Assembly: GCA_902627935.1 (NCBI GenBank)
Contig: CACOLA010000001.1
Span: 186,001-250,000 of the forward strand
Length of the DNA: 64,000 nt
Direction of reading: 5' to 3'
Source of the DNA: an uncultured Pelagibacteraceae bacterium
GTDB taxonomy: Bacteria; Pseudomonadota; Alphaproteobacteria; Pelagibacterales; Pelagibacteraceae
Both the position numbers and the translations under genes were made by a program. This document shows, in pieces, positions 52,274 to 62,119 of this stretch. Every line of letters begins with the position of its first letter. Within the stretch, counting starts at the first letter, position 1. The notes below the pieces were generated by a model, which had not been told where the DNA came from, searched no databases, and saw only the letters and a list, made by a program, of their open reading frames with translations.

Positions 52274-53138
52274 ACAAGTCCTTTAGATATATAATTACAG
52301 CAATCCAAATCAAAATAAAACTTACTAATTTTATTATCGAAAAAGGCTCATTATAATAGAAATAGCCTAATAAAAATTGCAATGTTGGAGTTATATAGAA
52401 TATCATACCAGCTGGTCCTAAACCGCTAAGCTCGACTCCTCTAACGTACAAAAATAATGGTATAACCGTCATTGGACCTGCAAGTAAAATAAATAATGAT
52501 AATTTTGGATTTGAAAATGAGAAATCGTTATAGCCATTCTTAAATACTAAGTAAAAAGCAATTAACGCAAAAGGTAAAATAAAAAGACTTTCAATTAATA
52601 AACCAACATCAGTATCAACATCAATTTTTTTTCTAATTAGATTGTAAAATCCCCAACTAACTCCTACGACAATACCTACCCAAGGTAGCGATTTTAAACT
52701 AAATATAAGTAAAATGATTATTGATATTATTACAAGTGAAATAGCAAATATTCTTTTTTTATTTAGTTTTTCTTTAAAAAAAATATATCCTAAAAAAACG
52801 CTTAAAATTGGCATTATAAAATATCCAAAACTTGCGTCGATAATTCTATCCGTGGCTATAGCATAAATCCAGACTGACCAATTCAAAAATATTAGAAATC
52901 CTGAAAATAATAGTCCAAATAAATTTTTTTTATTTGAAATTATAAAAAAAAATATTTTCCATTTTGAGAAAAAAAAGGTTGTGATTACTAATGAGACTGC
53001 TGTCCAAATACAACGATGAATTACAACCTCAACATATCCTATAAATTCTAAATACTTAAAATATATAACTCCTATAAATCCCCACCAAAAAGATCCTAAT
53101 GACGTTAGTAAAAGTCCTTTATTAAATTGTTGATTCAT
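52260..53138 (-). CDS. rarD: RarD/EamA family transporter
   Basis: 292 residues with ten predicted helices in two EamA repeats. The N-terminus KGLLLTSLGSFWWGFIGVIYFKYL, VEVVIHRCIWTAVSLVI, and AGPMTVIPLFLYVRGVELSGLGPAGMIFYITPTLQFLLGYFYYNEP match RarD proteins closely. Function of RarD is uncertain (named for a chloramphenicol-related phenotype). First gene of the minus-strand cell-wall/replication block that extends to 44.8 kb. Confidence 0.85.
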   Translation of the reverse strand: MNQQFNKGLLLTSLGSFWWGFIGVIYFKYLEFIGYVEVVIHRCIWTAVSLVITTFFFSKWKIFFFIISNKKNLFGLLFSGFLIFLNWSVWIYAIATDRIIDASFGYFIMPILSVFLGYIFFKEKLNKKRIFAISLVIISIIILLIFSLKSLPWVGIVVGVSWGFYNLIRKKIDVDTDVGLLIESLFILPFALIAFYLVFKNGYNDFSFSNPKLSLFILLAGPMTVIPLFLYVRGVELSGLGPAGMIFYITPTLQFLLGYFYYNEPFSIIKLVSFILIWIAVIIYLKDLYETN

Positions 53139-53222
53139 AATCTTGATGTATTAAATAACTAGAGTTTTAATAGACTATTTTATAGTTGAATTAAATCATT
53201 ATAATTATAAAACGTTTCTCAA

Positions 53223-53309
53223 GGAGAGATGGCTGAGCGGTTGAAAGCACCGGTCTTGAAAACCGGCAAAGGGGCAACTCTTTCCTGGGTTCGAATCCCA
53301 GTCTCTCCG
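53223..53309 (+). tRNA. tRNA-Ser (UGA)
   Basis: Acceptor GGAGAGA/TCTCTCC, anticodon stem CCGGT/ACCGG with loop CTTGAAA (anticodon TGA), a long variable arm (CAAAGGGGCAACTCTTT) and T-arm CTGGGTTCGAATCCCAG, all class II tRNA features. The genome continues GCCG after the acceptor, so the full CCA is not encoded, unlike the other three tRNAs here. Confidence 0.96.
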
Positions 53310-53312
53310 CCG

Positions 53313-53585
53313 TTATCCTTTATATTCTTTGTAGTTAAAATTCTTAAAGGAATTTAAAATTTCTGTATTATCTAATTCTATATCTTTTAACTGATTATTA
53401 TATAACTTGTATAAAGTATCATCATCATTATTCAAAAAAATTTCAAGTTCTTTAAGCTGAGATTCGTTTAAATCATCAATTATAGACTGAACAAATTTAC
53501 CTATTAATTTATCCATCTCTTTAGTTCCTCTGTATTGTGATCTATAGATTAATCTTTTTTTTAAATTATTTATATCGTAACTCAT
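53313..53585 (-). CDS. sdhE: Succinate dehydrogenase assembly factor SdhE
   Basis: 90-residue helical protein of the SdhE/SDH5 family that helps attach FAD to SdhA. The defining RGxxE motif is RGTKE (19-23) in YRSQYRGTKEMDKLIG, followed by LKELEIFLNNDDDTLYKLY. It is divergent from recG with 25 bp between starts, a conserved alphaproteobacterial pairing. Confidence 0.9.
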   Translation of the reverse strand: MSYDINNLKKRLIYRSQYRGTKEMDKLIGKFVQSIIDDLNESQLKELEIFLNNDDDTLYKLYNNQLKDIELDNTEILNSFKNFNYKEYKG

Positions 53586-53610
53586 AAATTATTTATAATA
53601 ATATCTAATA

Positions 53611-55656
53611 ATGGATAAAACATATAAATATTTATTATCAGATCTTAATAATCTTAAAGGGGTTGGATTAAAAACATCAAATTTACTTAAAAGAAAAAAA
53701 ATTTTCAACATATTTGATTTGCTTTGGAGATTACCAAAATCCTACACAGATAGGTCAGAATCCACCAAAATAAAGGATCTAAAAATTGGAGAAACACATA
53801 CTATTACTTTAGTTCCATTTAAGTATAATTTTCCAAGAGTAAGAAATTTGCCTAATCGAATATCTTGTAGAGATGATACTGGTGAACTAGATTGTATTTT
53901 TTTTAATTCATATGAAGGATACATAAAAAAGATTTTACCTTTAAATAAAGAGGTTACAATAAGTGGTAAAATAAGTTTATATAAAAACAAGTACCAACTT
54001 ACCAATCCTAAATATATTTCCGAAGATGCATCTTTAATAAGAGATAAGCATAACAAATATTCATTAACCGATGGTATTTCAGAAAAAGTTTATAATAAGA
54101 TAATAAATCAGATATTAACAAATATTCCAAAATTAAATGAATGGCATGAAAATCGAATATTAAAAAAATTCAACAATATTTCATGGAATGAGTCTTTAAT
54201 TGAGCTTCATAAACCAGATAATATAGGTAAATATAATTCGAATTTTTATAAAAGATTAGCTTATGATGAGATATTTGCATCTTTTCTTGTTCATTCCCAA
54301 ATTAGAAAAAAAATTAAGAAGATCAAAAAAAAGAGAAAAGTTTTTAGTTTAGATAATCAAAATTCAATCTTAAATAAATTGAATTTTAAATTAACTAATG
54401 ACCAATTGAAATCTTTAAATGAAATAAATGAAGATCTAAGATCTAATCAAAAAATGTTTAGGTTATTACAAGGAGATGTGGGGAGTGGTAAAACTATAGT
54501 TGCTTTAAGTTCAGCAAATAACGTAATTAGATCTGGTTTTCAAGTAGCAGTTATGGCTCCTACAGAAATACTAGCAAGGCAACATTACTCATTAGCAAAA
54601 AAAATTTATGATAAAGATATAAATATTGATATGCTTTCAAGTAAAACTGACCCAAAAACTAAAAGAATAATTCTAAAAAAAATAGCTACCAATAAAACAG
54701 ATATTGTGTTCGGAACACATTCTATATTTCAAAAAAAAGTTTTTTTTAAAAAACTTGGTTTGATTATTATTGATGAACAACATAAATTTGGAGTAAACCA
54801 ACGGAAAAAACTTTCAGATAAAGGTGGTGATAATTGTGATGTTTTATTAATGTCAGCAACACCAATACCAAGAACTCTTACAATGACAATTTATGGTGAT
54901 ATGGATTTATCAATAATAAAAGAAAAACCTAATTATAGAAAAGAAGTAAAAACTTATACAAAAATTGAAAACAAAATTGATGAAATAACAAGATTTATTA
55001 AAAAAGAAATAAAAGATGGAAATCAAATTTTTTGGGTATGCCCTCTTATTGAAGAGTCTAAAAAATTAGATCATGCATCTGCAGTTTCAAAATATGAATA
55101 CTTAAAAAAAAGATTTCCAAATCAAGTAGCTCTACTTCATGGTAAGACAGATATTAATCAAAAAGAAATCATATTAAATAAATTTCTTAATAATAAATAT
55201 AAGATTTTAGTTTCAACAACTATAATTGAAGTTGGAATTGATTTTCCCAATGCAAATGTAATAATTATTGAAAATGCAAATAAATTTGGATTATCTCAAC
55301 TTCATCAATTAAGAGGAAGAGTTGGTAGGGGAAAAAAACAATCAACATGTATATTGATGTTTAAATCTACTTTAACAGAAAATGCAAAAAAAAGATTAAA
55401 TATACTGAAGAGCTCAACAGATGGTTTTAAAATTGCTGAGGAAGATATGAAATTAAGAGGATTTGGTGATATATTAGGCTTTAAACAAAGTGGAGTTAAA
55501 ATTTATAGGTTAGCTGACCCAGTTCATAATGAAGACTTGTTCAGACTTGCAGAATTGCAGATTAAACAAATGGAAATGAATAATGAAGATATAAGTAAAT
55601 ATAAAATCTTAATGAAGCTTTATGACCAGGCAGATGTAATTAATGAAATTATTTAG
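53611..55656 (+). CDS. recG: ATP-dependent DNA helicase RecG
   Basis: Branch-migration helicase that reverses stalled forks. An N-terminal wedge/OB domain (about 1-170) precedes the helicase core with Walker A GDVGSGKT (288-295), MAPTEILARQH, Walker B DEQHKFGV (388-395), MSATPIPRTL, and the late QLRGRVGRGKKQSTCIL with DGFKIAEEDMKLRGFGDILG. 681 residues, normal. Its last eight bases overlap the end of the convergent DUF502 gene. Confidence 0.96.
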   Translation: MDKTYKYLLSDLNNLKGVGLKTSNLLKRKKIFNIFDLLWRLPKSYTDRSESTKIKDLKIGETHTITLVPFKYNFPRVRNLPNRISCRDDTGELDCIFFNSYEGYIKKILPLNKEVTISGKISLYKNKYQLTNPKYISEDASLIRDKHNKYSLTDGISEKVYNKIINQILTNIPKLNEWHENRILKKFNNISWNESLIELHKPDNIGKYNSNFYKRLAYDEIFASFLVHSQIRKKIKKIKKKRKVFSLDNQNSILNKLNFKLTNDQLKSLNEINEDLRSNQKMFRLLQGDVGSGKTIVALSSANNVIRSGFQVAVMAPTEILARQHYSLAKKIYDKDINIDMLSSKTDPKTKRIILKKIATNKTDIVFGTHSIFQKKVFFKKLGLIIIDEQHKFGVNQRKKLSDKGGDNCDVLLMSATPIPRTLTMTIYGDMDLSIIKEKPNYRKEVKTYTKIENKIDEITRFIKKEIKDGNQIFWVCPLIEESKKLDHASAVSKYEYLKKRFPNQVALLHGKTDINQKEIILNKFLNNKYKILVSTTIIEVGIDFPNANVIIIENANKFGLSQLHQLRGRVGRGKKQSTCILMFKSTLTENAKKRLNILKSSTDGFKIAEEDMKLRGFGDILGFKQSGVKIYRLADPVHNEDLFRLAELQIKQMEMNNEDISKYKILMKLYDQADVINEII

Positions 55657-56269
55657 ATTTACCAGAAGATGTTCCGGCAGAAACAATAAATTTTGATGCC
55701 TCCTCAAATGTCATGTTTAAATAAATCACTTCATCAAGTGGAAACATTAATAAAAAACCACTGGTAGGGTTTGGTGTAGTTGGCACAAAAACATTTATAA
55801 GTTTTTTATTTGTTTTAAGAGCCATTTCACCAGTATTTTCTTTTGTTGCAAATCCAACCGCCCAAACACCTTTTCTAGGGTACTCAACTAAGACAACGCT
55901 TTTTTTATCGTCATCTTTTTTTGAAAAAGTTTCTGTCATTTGCAGAATAGCTGAATAAACTGTTCGTAAAAATGGAATTCTTTTGAATAAATCATCAATT
56001 AACTTTAAGATTTTTTTTCCTAAAAATGATAAAGATAGCCCACCGACAATTGTTATAAATAATAATGAAATAATAATTTCAATCCCAGGAATTGCATATG
56101 GTAAATAGCTGTTGGGATTTATATTTTCAGGAATTATCCTTGAGGATATTCCAATTAAAACTTTACTTAGGTAAAGTGTGAAACCAATAGGTATTAATAC
56201 AACTACACCTGTTATAAAATAATTTCTTAATAATAAGGCTATTGATTTTTTTTTTGTTTTTTTGGTCAT
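55649..56269 (-). CDS. DUF502 family membrane protein
   Basis: 206 residues with two N-terminal transmembrane helices (about 9-35 and 55-80) and a soluble C-terminal part. LLRNYFITGVVVLIPIGFTLYL, RIPFLRTVYSAILQMTETFS, VLVEYPRKGVWAVGFAT and FVPTTPNPTSGFLLMFPLDEVIYLNMTFEEASKFIVSAG are the family's conserved blocks. Function unknown. Placement beside recG is conserved in alphaproteobacteria. A 25-codon frame ends directly at its ATG. Confidence 0.85.
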   Translation of the reverse strand: MTKKTKKKSIALLLRNYFITGVVVLIPIGFTLYLSKVLIGISSRIIPENINPNSYLPYAIPGIEIIISLLFITIVGGLSLSFLGKKILKLIDDLFKRIPFLRTVYSAILQMTETFSKKDDDKKSVVLVEYPRKGVWAVGFATKENTGEMALKTNKKLINVFVPTTPNPTSGFLLMFPLDEVIYLNMTFEEASKFIVSAGTSSGKSK

Positions 56270-56347
56270 TTATTTAAAACTTGAGTATATAACAAAAATG
56301 ATTGCAATTATGAACAGTACTAATAAAATTTTGTTATTTAGATTCAT
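56270..56347 (-). CDS. Possible 25-residue single-helix membrane peptide
   Basis: ATG at 56347 to TAA at 56270, ending directly against the DUF502 ATG (TAAATG). The product is one hydrophobic helix (MNLNNK, then about 16 aliphatic residues, then YSSFK). A TATAAT on the minus strand ends eight bases upstream of its ATG. It could be a real micro-protein or a leader coupling expression of the DUF502 gene; very short length keeps this tentative. Confidence 0.3.
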   Translation of the reverse strand: MNLNNKILLVLFIIAIIFVIYSSFK

Positions 56348-56352
56348 TAATA

Positions 56353-56366
56353 GATATTATAATATC
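56353..56366. promoter_or_regulatory. Perfect 14-bp palindrome carrying overlapping -10 boxes in both directions
   Basis: GATATTATAATATC is self-complementary and holds TATAAT on the plus strand (56358-56363) and on the minus strand (56361-56356). The plus-strand ATG at 56368 lies four bases past its -10, the minus-strand ATG at 56347 eight bases past its own. It can act as a shared promoter core and possibly as an operator. Confidence 0.4.
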
Positions 56367-56367
56367 A

Positions 56368-57204
56368 ATGTTAAAAAAAATGGATAGAAGAAAATTTTTA
56401 ACATTTGTAGGTTGTGGCTGTTGTGGTTTTGTTTTAAATTCTTGCTCAACTGCACCTATCACTGATAGAAGACAATTAAAAATCATACCTGAGGCCAAAT
56501 TAAATGCCCAAGCTGCACAAATTTATGAAAAAGTTAAAGAAAAAGAGAAATTAAGTGATGATGTAACTAAATTAAATGAAATTAAAGAAATTGGCAGAAA
56601 AATGGAAGATGCAATTGGCCAATATTTTTATACAAAAAAATTAGATGATCCAACAATAAATTTTGAATGGGAATATATATTAATTGATAATAAGAAAGTA
56701 AGAAATGCTTGGTGTATGCCTGGAGGTAAAATTGCGGTTTATACAGGTATTTTAGATGTAACTAAAAATACAAATGGTCTAGCAGCAGTAATGGGTCACG
56801 AGATTGCCCATGCAGTAGCCAAACATTCAGTTGAGAGAGCTAGTAGAGGTACCCTTCTAAATATTGGTACTCAAATTATTGACATAGCTAGTGGTGGAAA
56901 GTTATCTCAAGTTAATCAAACAACTGGAATGAATGCTGTTGGTTTATTGTCTCAACTTGGAATTATGAATCCGTTTAACAGGAAACAGGAAAGTGAGGCT
57001 GATTACTTAGGAATGATTTTTTCCTCTTTATCTGGTTATGATATTAGGGAAACTGTTAAAATATGGGAAAGAATGAAAGAGTTCAATAAGGGCAAAGCTC
57101 CACCTGAATTCATGAGTACTCATCCATCTGCTGATAATCGAATAAAAAAGATTAACGAGTGGACTAATGAGATTATCTTAGACTATCCACCAATAAAAAT
57201 TTAA
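56368..57204 (+). CDS. M48 family metalloprotease, lipoprotein with Tat-like signal
   Basis: 278 residues. The N-terminus has RRKFLTF (7-13), a twin-arginine motif, followed by a hydrophobic stretch and lipobox LNSC (Cys26). The zinc protease core shows HEIAH (144-148) and the third ligand Glu208 in ESEADYLG; MSTHPSADNRI near the C-terminus is typical of the BepA/YfgC and LoiP-like group without TPR repeats. Likely a periplasmic envelope quality-control protease. The unusual GCGCCG in the signal is noted. Predicted leaderless start. Confidence 0.88.
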   Translation: MLKKMDRRKFLTFVGCGCCGFVLNSCSTAPITDRRQLKIIPEAKLNAQAAQIYEKVKEKEKLSDDVTKLNEIKEIGRKMEDAIGQYFYTKKLDDPTINFEWEYILIDNKKVRNAWCMPGGKIAVYTGILDVTKNTNGLAAVMGHEIAHAVAKHSVERASRGTLLNIGTQIIDIASGGKLSQVNQTTGMNAVGLLSQLGIMNPFNRKQESEADYLGMIFSSLSGYDIRETVKIWERMKEFNKGKAPPEFMSTHPSADNRIKKINEWTNEIILDYPPIKI

Positions 57205-57212
57205 AATTTTAA

Positions 57213-57288
<76 letters not shown>

Positions 57289-57367
57289 TCATCATTAAAG
57301 TAAATGAAAATTGTATATATAGATTTATTTAGATAATTCAAATGAGAATTTTTAAAAATTTAATGAT

Positions 57368-58480
57368 TTACAACTTATCTATGTATTTCTCACAAAATTC
57401 TTCAAATGTACCACTATTAATATTTTTTCGTATTTCTCTCATCAACTCTTGGTAAAAATTGATGTTATGTAGAGTTAATAACATAGAAGCTAATATCTCA
57501 TTAGTATTAAATAGGTGGTTTAAATAATTTTTAGAGTACTTATTTAAGTTTAAATTGTCACATTTAGGATCAAGAGGAGAATTATCATTTTGATATCTTT
57601 TATTTTTTAAATTTATCCTGCCATCCCAAGTAAATGCCATACCTGTTCTTCCTGACCTGGTGGGCAAGACACAATCAAACATATCAATGCCTCTCTTGAC
57701 GGCTCCTAATATATCGCTCGGAGTTCCTACGCCCATTAAATAATGAGGCCTTTGATAAGGTAGAAATTCTTTAATATTATCTAAAACTTCAAACATTTCA
57801 CTTTGACTTTCACCAACAGCAAGTCCTCCTAAAGCATAACCGTCAAAATCTATCTCTAAGAGTCCTTTTAAAGAATTAAGTCTTAAATCTTTAAAAAGAC
57901 CCCCTTGAATTATTCCAAATAATGCTTTCTGTGGATTTTTTCCAAAAGCTTTTTTTGATCTTTCCGCCCAATGTAAAGAGAGTTCCATTGATTTTTTTAT
58001 CATTTCATAATTATTTGATTTTTTTGGACATTCGTCCATAATCATTACTATATCTGAATTTAAACCTAATTGAATTCTTATGCTTTCTTCTGGACTTAAA
58101 TAAAATTTTTTACCATCTACGTGAGAATTGAAAATTGCTCCTCTTTTTCTGTCAATTTTGTTTAGTTTTGCTAATGACATAACCTGAAAACCTCCTGAGT
58201 CAGTCAAAATAGGTAAATCACAATTCATAAATTGATGTAATCCACCAGCATTTTTGATTCTATCAACACCCGGTCTAATCATTAGATGATATGTATTTGA
58301 TAAAATTATTTCAGAACCAGTTTTTTTAATATCATCGATTGTACAAGCTTTTACAGTAGCTTGAGTTCCAACAGGCATAAATGTTGGTGTATGAATTTTA
58401 CCTCTATGAGTCTCTATTAACCCACATCTTGCAAAGTTATCTGATTTTAAAACTTTAAAGGCAAAATTTTTGACTGCCAT
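57368..58480 (-). CDS. tgt: tRNA-guanine transglycosylase, zinc site partly lost
   Basis: Exchanges the wobble guanine of GUN-anticodon tRNAs for preQ1 or queuine. Active-site Asp94 (LTDSGGFQVMSL), the GIIQGG and GGLAVGE loops, and nucleophile Asp269 (MFDCVLPTRSGRTG) are intact. The zinc motif CxCxxC...H reads Cys307, Asn309, Leu312 and His338 (PLDPKCDNLNLNKYS...TLHNINFY), so two of four ligands are gone. 370 residues. ppi follows upstream at seven bases; the queA gene commonly found beside tgt in alphaproteobacteria is not present here. Confidence 0.93.
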   Translation of the reverse strand: MAVKNFAFKVLKSDNFARCGLIETHRGKIHTPTFMPVGTQATVKACTIDDIKKTGSEIILSNTYHLMIRPGVDRIKNAGGLHQFMNCDLPILTDSGGFQVMSLAKLNKIDRKRGAIFNSHVDGKKFYLSPEESIRIQLGLNSDIVMIMDECPKKSNNYEMIKKSMELSLHWAERSKKAFGKNPQKALFGIIQGGLFKDLRLNSLKGLLEIDFDGYALGGLAVGESQSEMFEVLDNIKEFLPYQRPHYLMGVGTPSDILGAVKRGIDMFDCVLPTRSGRTGMAFTWDGRINLKNKRYQNDNSPLDPKCDNLNLNKYSKNYLNHLFNTNEILASMLLTLHNINFYQELMREIRKNINSGTFEEFCEKYIDKL

Positions 58481-58487
58481 TTAAAGT

Positions 58488-59048
58488 TTATAGAGATTTA
58501 AAACTAATAATCTTGTCTGGATCTGAAACTGCACCATTGTTGTTTTCATCTCCTCTTTTTATTTTATCAACAAACTCCATACCCTCAATAACCTTACCAA
58601 AAACAGTATATTGTCTATCTAAAAATGGAGCAGGCTTAAAACATATAAAAAATTGACTATTAGCACTATTCGGATCTGATGATCTGGCCATTGATAAAGT
58701 GCCTCTTTCATGAGGTAAACTATTAAATTCTTGTTTTAAATCAGGTAAGTCTGAACCGCCCATTCCTGCTCTTCTTAGATCAAAGTTATCTGAGTTAGAG
58801 TTGCCGAATTTTACATCGCCTGTTTGAGCCATAAAACCATCGATGACTCTATGAAAAACAACATTATCATATTTACCGTTGTCAGCTAATTCCTTTATTC
58901 TTTTAACATGATTAGGTGCTGAATCAGTAAATAATTCAATTTTTACATCACCATCTTTTAATTTTAATATCATTATATTCTCCTCTGACATTGTTTGGTT
59001 AATAGTTATAAACAAAAATAATATTAAATTTATAAAAAATTTATTCAT
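58488..59048 (-). CDS. Peptidyl-prolyl cis-trans isomerase, cyclophilin type, exported
   Basis: 186 residues with a signal peptide (about 1-21, ending near TMSEEN). Cyclophilin motifs VVFHRVIDGFMAQTGD (54-69) and NSQFFICFKPAPFLDRQYTVFGKVIEGM (about 130-157) are complete; the tryptophan that binds cyclosporin is not evident, as in other bacterial forms. Role: proline isomerisation in periplasmic protein folding. Eight-base overlap with coaD. Confidence 0.92.
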   Translation of the reverse strand: MNKFFINLILFLFITINQTMSEENIMILKLKDGDVKIELFTDSAPNHVKRIKELADNGKYDNVVFHRVIDGFMAQTGDVKFGNSNSDNFDLRRAGMGGSDLPDLKQEFNSLPHERGTLSMARSSDPNSANSQFFICFKPAPFLDRQYTVFGKVIEGMEFVDKIKRGDENNNGAVSDPDKIISFKSL

Positions 59049-59535
59049 ATTTTTGTTTTAAAGACTTAATAGTGCTTTTAGTAGTAAATTTTTTAATATC
59101 TCCGTCTAATTTAATAATTTCCTTAACAAATTTTGATGAAATAATTTGATTTTCAACGTCAGACATTAAAAATAGTGTCTCAATATTATTATTGAGTTTT
59201 CTGTTCATTCCAGCTAACTGAAATTCATATTCAAAGTCAGATACTGCTCTTAGACCTCTTAGTATAATGTTTGACTTATATTTTCTACATAAATCTGTTG
59301 TTAGCGATGTAAATGATATTACTGATATTTTCTTTTTATTTAATTTTAGGTCAATAAATAAAGCTTTCTTTACAATTTCAATTCTCTCATTAGCATCAAA
59401 TAAATAATCTTTATTTTTAGCATCTGAGACTGCTACAATAATTTTTTCAAATAATTTTAGAGATTTTTTTATAACATCTATATGACCAAAAGTTATTGGA
59501 TCAAATGTACCTGGGTATATTGCAATCTTAGACAT
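59041..59535 (-). CDS. coaD: Pantetheine-phosphate adenylyltransferase
   Basis: Adenylates 4'-phosphopantetheine in CoA synthesis. The nucleotidyltransferase motif is YPGTFDPITFGHID (7-20, T/HxGH as TFGH); RGLRAVSDFEYEFQLAGMNRKL and ISSKFVKEI (near residue 132) are the other conserved blocks. 164 residues. One-base overlap with gyrA and eight with ppi, the standard gyrA-coaD-ppi order. Confidence 0.95.
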   Translation of the reverse strand: MSKIAIYPGTFDPITFGHIDVIKKSLKLFEKIIVAVSDAKNKDYLFDANERIEIVKKALFIDLKLNKKKISVISFTSLTTDLCRKYKSNIILRGLRAVSDFEYEFQLAGMNRKLNNNIETLFLMSDVENQIISSKFVKEIIKLDGDIKKFTTKSTIKSLKQKYE

Positions 59536-62114
59536 TAAATCAAATTATCCTCGATTTTTATAGCAGATACTACTTTTTCGTCACCAGATAATTTTATAAT
59601 TCTCACTCCTTGTGTGTTTCTTCCGGCTGTTCTTATTTCTTTTACAGCAATTCTTATTACTCTGCCTTTATTTGTTGAAATCATAATTTCATCTCCTTCG
59701 TATACAGGAAAAGATGAAGAGATATTTCCATTTCGTGGAGAATTTACAATTCCTATTATACCCTTTCCACCTCTATTAGTTACACGATAATCATAATGAG
59801 TAGTTTTTTTGCCATATCCATTTTCCGTAATTGATAAAATAAATTTTTCACCTGCAAGCAGTTCAGATTTTTCATCTTTAGATTTTTTTCCATTTTTTTT
59901 TATCTTATCGTTATCAATAATTGATAGCGAAACAATTTTGTCATTTGAGGACAGTTCAATACCTTTGATTCCTTTAGAAGATCTTCCTTTAAAAATTCGT
60001 AGTTTCTTAGATTCAAATCTTATACATTTACCAAACTTAGTACTCAAAATTACATCTTGATCTTCTTTGCATATTTTAACACCAACTATTTTGTCATTGC
60101 TATCTAATTTCATGGCAATTTTTCCTGAGGCATTAATTGACGAAAAATCATCGAGACTATTTTTTCTGACTTTGCCATTAGCAGTAGCAAAAATTATTTG
60201 AAAATTAGATAAATTATTATCATTATCTGGAAAAGGCATGATGGAACTGATTGATTGGTGATTTTTTAGAGGTAAAATATTAAATAATGACTTACCTTTA
60301 GAAGATGATGATCCCTCAGGTATTTTCCAAGCTTTTACCCTATAGACTAAGCCTTCGGTAGAGAAAAAGAGTACTGATGTATGAGTATTAACAGATAATG
60401 TTTGCACAACAGAGTCTTCATTTCTGGTGGTTATTCCTGTTTTTCCCTTTCCACCTCTTTTTTGTGTCTTTACATTGTTTAAGGAACCTCTTTTAATGTA
60501 ACCCTGAAGCGTAACTGTAATTAAAACAGACTCTTTTTGGATAGTTTCTTCGATATCATAATTAAGCACCGCATCAATAATTTTTGTTCTTCTAGGTACA
60601 GCAAATTTCTCTTTGATATTTTTTAGTTCTGAGCTAATTACTTTTAATAATTCTTTTTTTGAAGAAATAATCTTTTTATATTTAGATATGAGTTCAGCTA
60701 ATTTCTTAATTTCTGACTCTATCTCATTAATTCCAAGAGCAGTAAGTTTTTGTAATCTTAATTCTAAAATTGCAACAACTTGTTCTTCAGATAAATTATA
60801 AGAATTTTTTGATTTTCTATTTTCTATAAGAGATAGCATTTTTTTAGATTTATCAATTTTCCAATTTGTTTTTAAAATATTTTTTTTTGCTTCATCAGGA
60901 GTTTTTGAACTACGAATAATTTTGATAATTTTATCTAAATTTTCAACTGAAACTGATAATCCAATTAATATATGGGCTCTCTCTTCTGCTTTTTTTAAGT
61001 CAAATTTTGTTTTTTTTATTACAACATCTTCTCTAAAAGTTAAAAAATTTTCTAAGAACTCTTTTAGATTGCAGGTTTTTGGTTTACCGTCCACAATTGC
61101 TAAAGTATTAAAACCAAATGAACTTTCAATTTGAGTATTTTTATAAAGTTGACGCTTTACTGTCTCAGGCTCTACATTATTACGTAAATCAATTGAGACC
61201 CTAATACCTTCACGATTTGATTCATCTCGAATATCTTTTATTCCTTCAATTTTTTTTTCTCTTACTAATTGAGCTATCCTCTCGTTTAAAATAGATTTAT
61301 TTACTTGGTATGGAACTGAACTTATCACAAGTCTATCTCTACCATTTTTCTGAGTTTCATTTGTAATTTCTCCTCTTATTTTAAATGATCCTCTTCCTTT
61401 ATTATAACCTTGTTTAATAATATCTTTTCCAATAATTACTCCTCCAGTTGGGAAATCTGGACCTGGAATATGTTTCATTAAATCTTTTATTTTAATATCT
61501 TTATTTTCAATTAAAGCTAATGTACCATCTATAACTTCACCTAAATTGTGTGGTGGTATACTTGTAGCCATGCCCACTGCAATTCCACCTGCTCCATTAA
61601 CTAATAAATTTGGATACTGAGATGGAAGAACTGTTGGTTCCTTCTCAGTTTCATCGTAATTACTTTTAAATTCAATTGTATTTTTTTCTATATCATCAAT
61701 TAAAAATTGAGATACTTTAGATAATCTAGTTTCTGTATACCTCATTGCAGCAGCAGGGTCGCCGTCTATTGAACCGAAATTTCCTTGACCATCAACTAAA
61801 GGTAAGCTCATAGAAAAGTCTTGTACCATTCTAACTAAAGCGTCATAGACTGATTGATCTCCATGAGGGTGATATTTACCTATAACATCTCCAACTATTC
61901 TCGCAGATTTTCTAAATTGTTTAGACCAATCGTACCCACCCTTATACATTGCATATAAAATTCTTCTATGAACTGGTTTCAAACCGTCCCTTATATCCGG
62001 AAGAGCTCTACTTACAATTACACTCATTGCATAAGATAAATAAGATGAGCTCATCTCATCATGCATTGAAATGAGTTTTATATTTTTATCTTTTAAAACT
62101 TCAGTTTTTTCCAT
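59535..62114 (-). CDS. gyrA: DNA gyrase subunit A
   Basis: Breakage-reunion subunit of gyrase, introduces negative supercoils. Catalytic Tyr126 in [11 protein letters not shown]; quinolone-determining region near [16 protein letters not shown] (81-96), where Gln87 occupies the position of E. coli Ser83 and Asp91 that of Asp87. The GyrA box appears as [11 protein letters not shown], starting the C-terminal beta-pinwheel that wraps DNA. 859 residues. First-expressed member of gyrA-coaD-ppi-tgt, five bases after the ssb stop. Confidence 0.97.
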   Translation of the reverse strand: MEKTEVLKDKNIKLISMHDEMSSSYLSYAMSVIVSRALPDIRDGLKPVHRRILYAMYKGGYDWSKQFRKSARIVGDVIGKYHPHGDQSVYDALVRMVQDFSMSLPLVDGQGNFGSIDGDPAAAMRYTETRLSKVSQFLIDDIEKNTIEFKSNYDETEKEPTVLPSQYPNLLVNGAGGIAVGMATSIPPHNLGEVIDGTLALIENKDIKIKDLMKHIPGPDFPTGGVIIGKDIIKQGYNKGRGSFKIRGEITNETQKNGRDRLVISSVPYQVNKSILNERIAQLVREKKIEGIKDIRDESNREGIRVSIDLRNNVEPETVKRQLYKNTQIESSFGFNTLAIVDGKPKTCNLKEFLENFLTFREDVVIKKTKFDLKKAEERAHILIGLSVSVENLDKIIKIIRSSKTPDEAKKNILKTNWKIDKSKKMLSLIENRKSKNSYNLSEEQVVAILELRLQKLTALGINEIESEIKKLAELISKYKKIISSKKELLKVISSELKNIKEKFAVPRRTKIIDAVLNYDIEETIQKESVLITVTLQGYIKRGSLNNVKTQKRGGKGKTGITTRNEDSVVQTLSVNTHTSVLFFSTEGLVYRVKAWKIPEGSSSSKGKSLFNILPLKNHQSISSIMPFPDNDNNLSNFQIIFATANGKVRKNSLDDFSSINASGKIAMKLDSNDKIVGVKICKEDQDVILSTKFGKCIRFESKKLRIFKGRSSKGIKGIELSSNDKIVSLSIIDNDKIKKNGKKSKDEKSELLAGEKFILSITENGYGKKTTHYDYRVTNRGGKGIIGIVNSPRNGNISSSFPVYEGDEIMISTNKGRVIRIAVKEIRTAGRNTQGVRIIKLSGDEKVVSAIKIEDNLI

Positions 62115-62119
62115 AAAAT

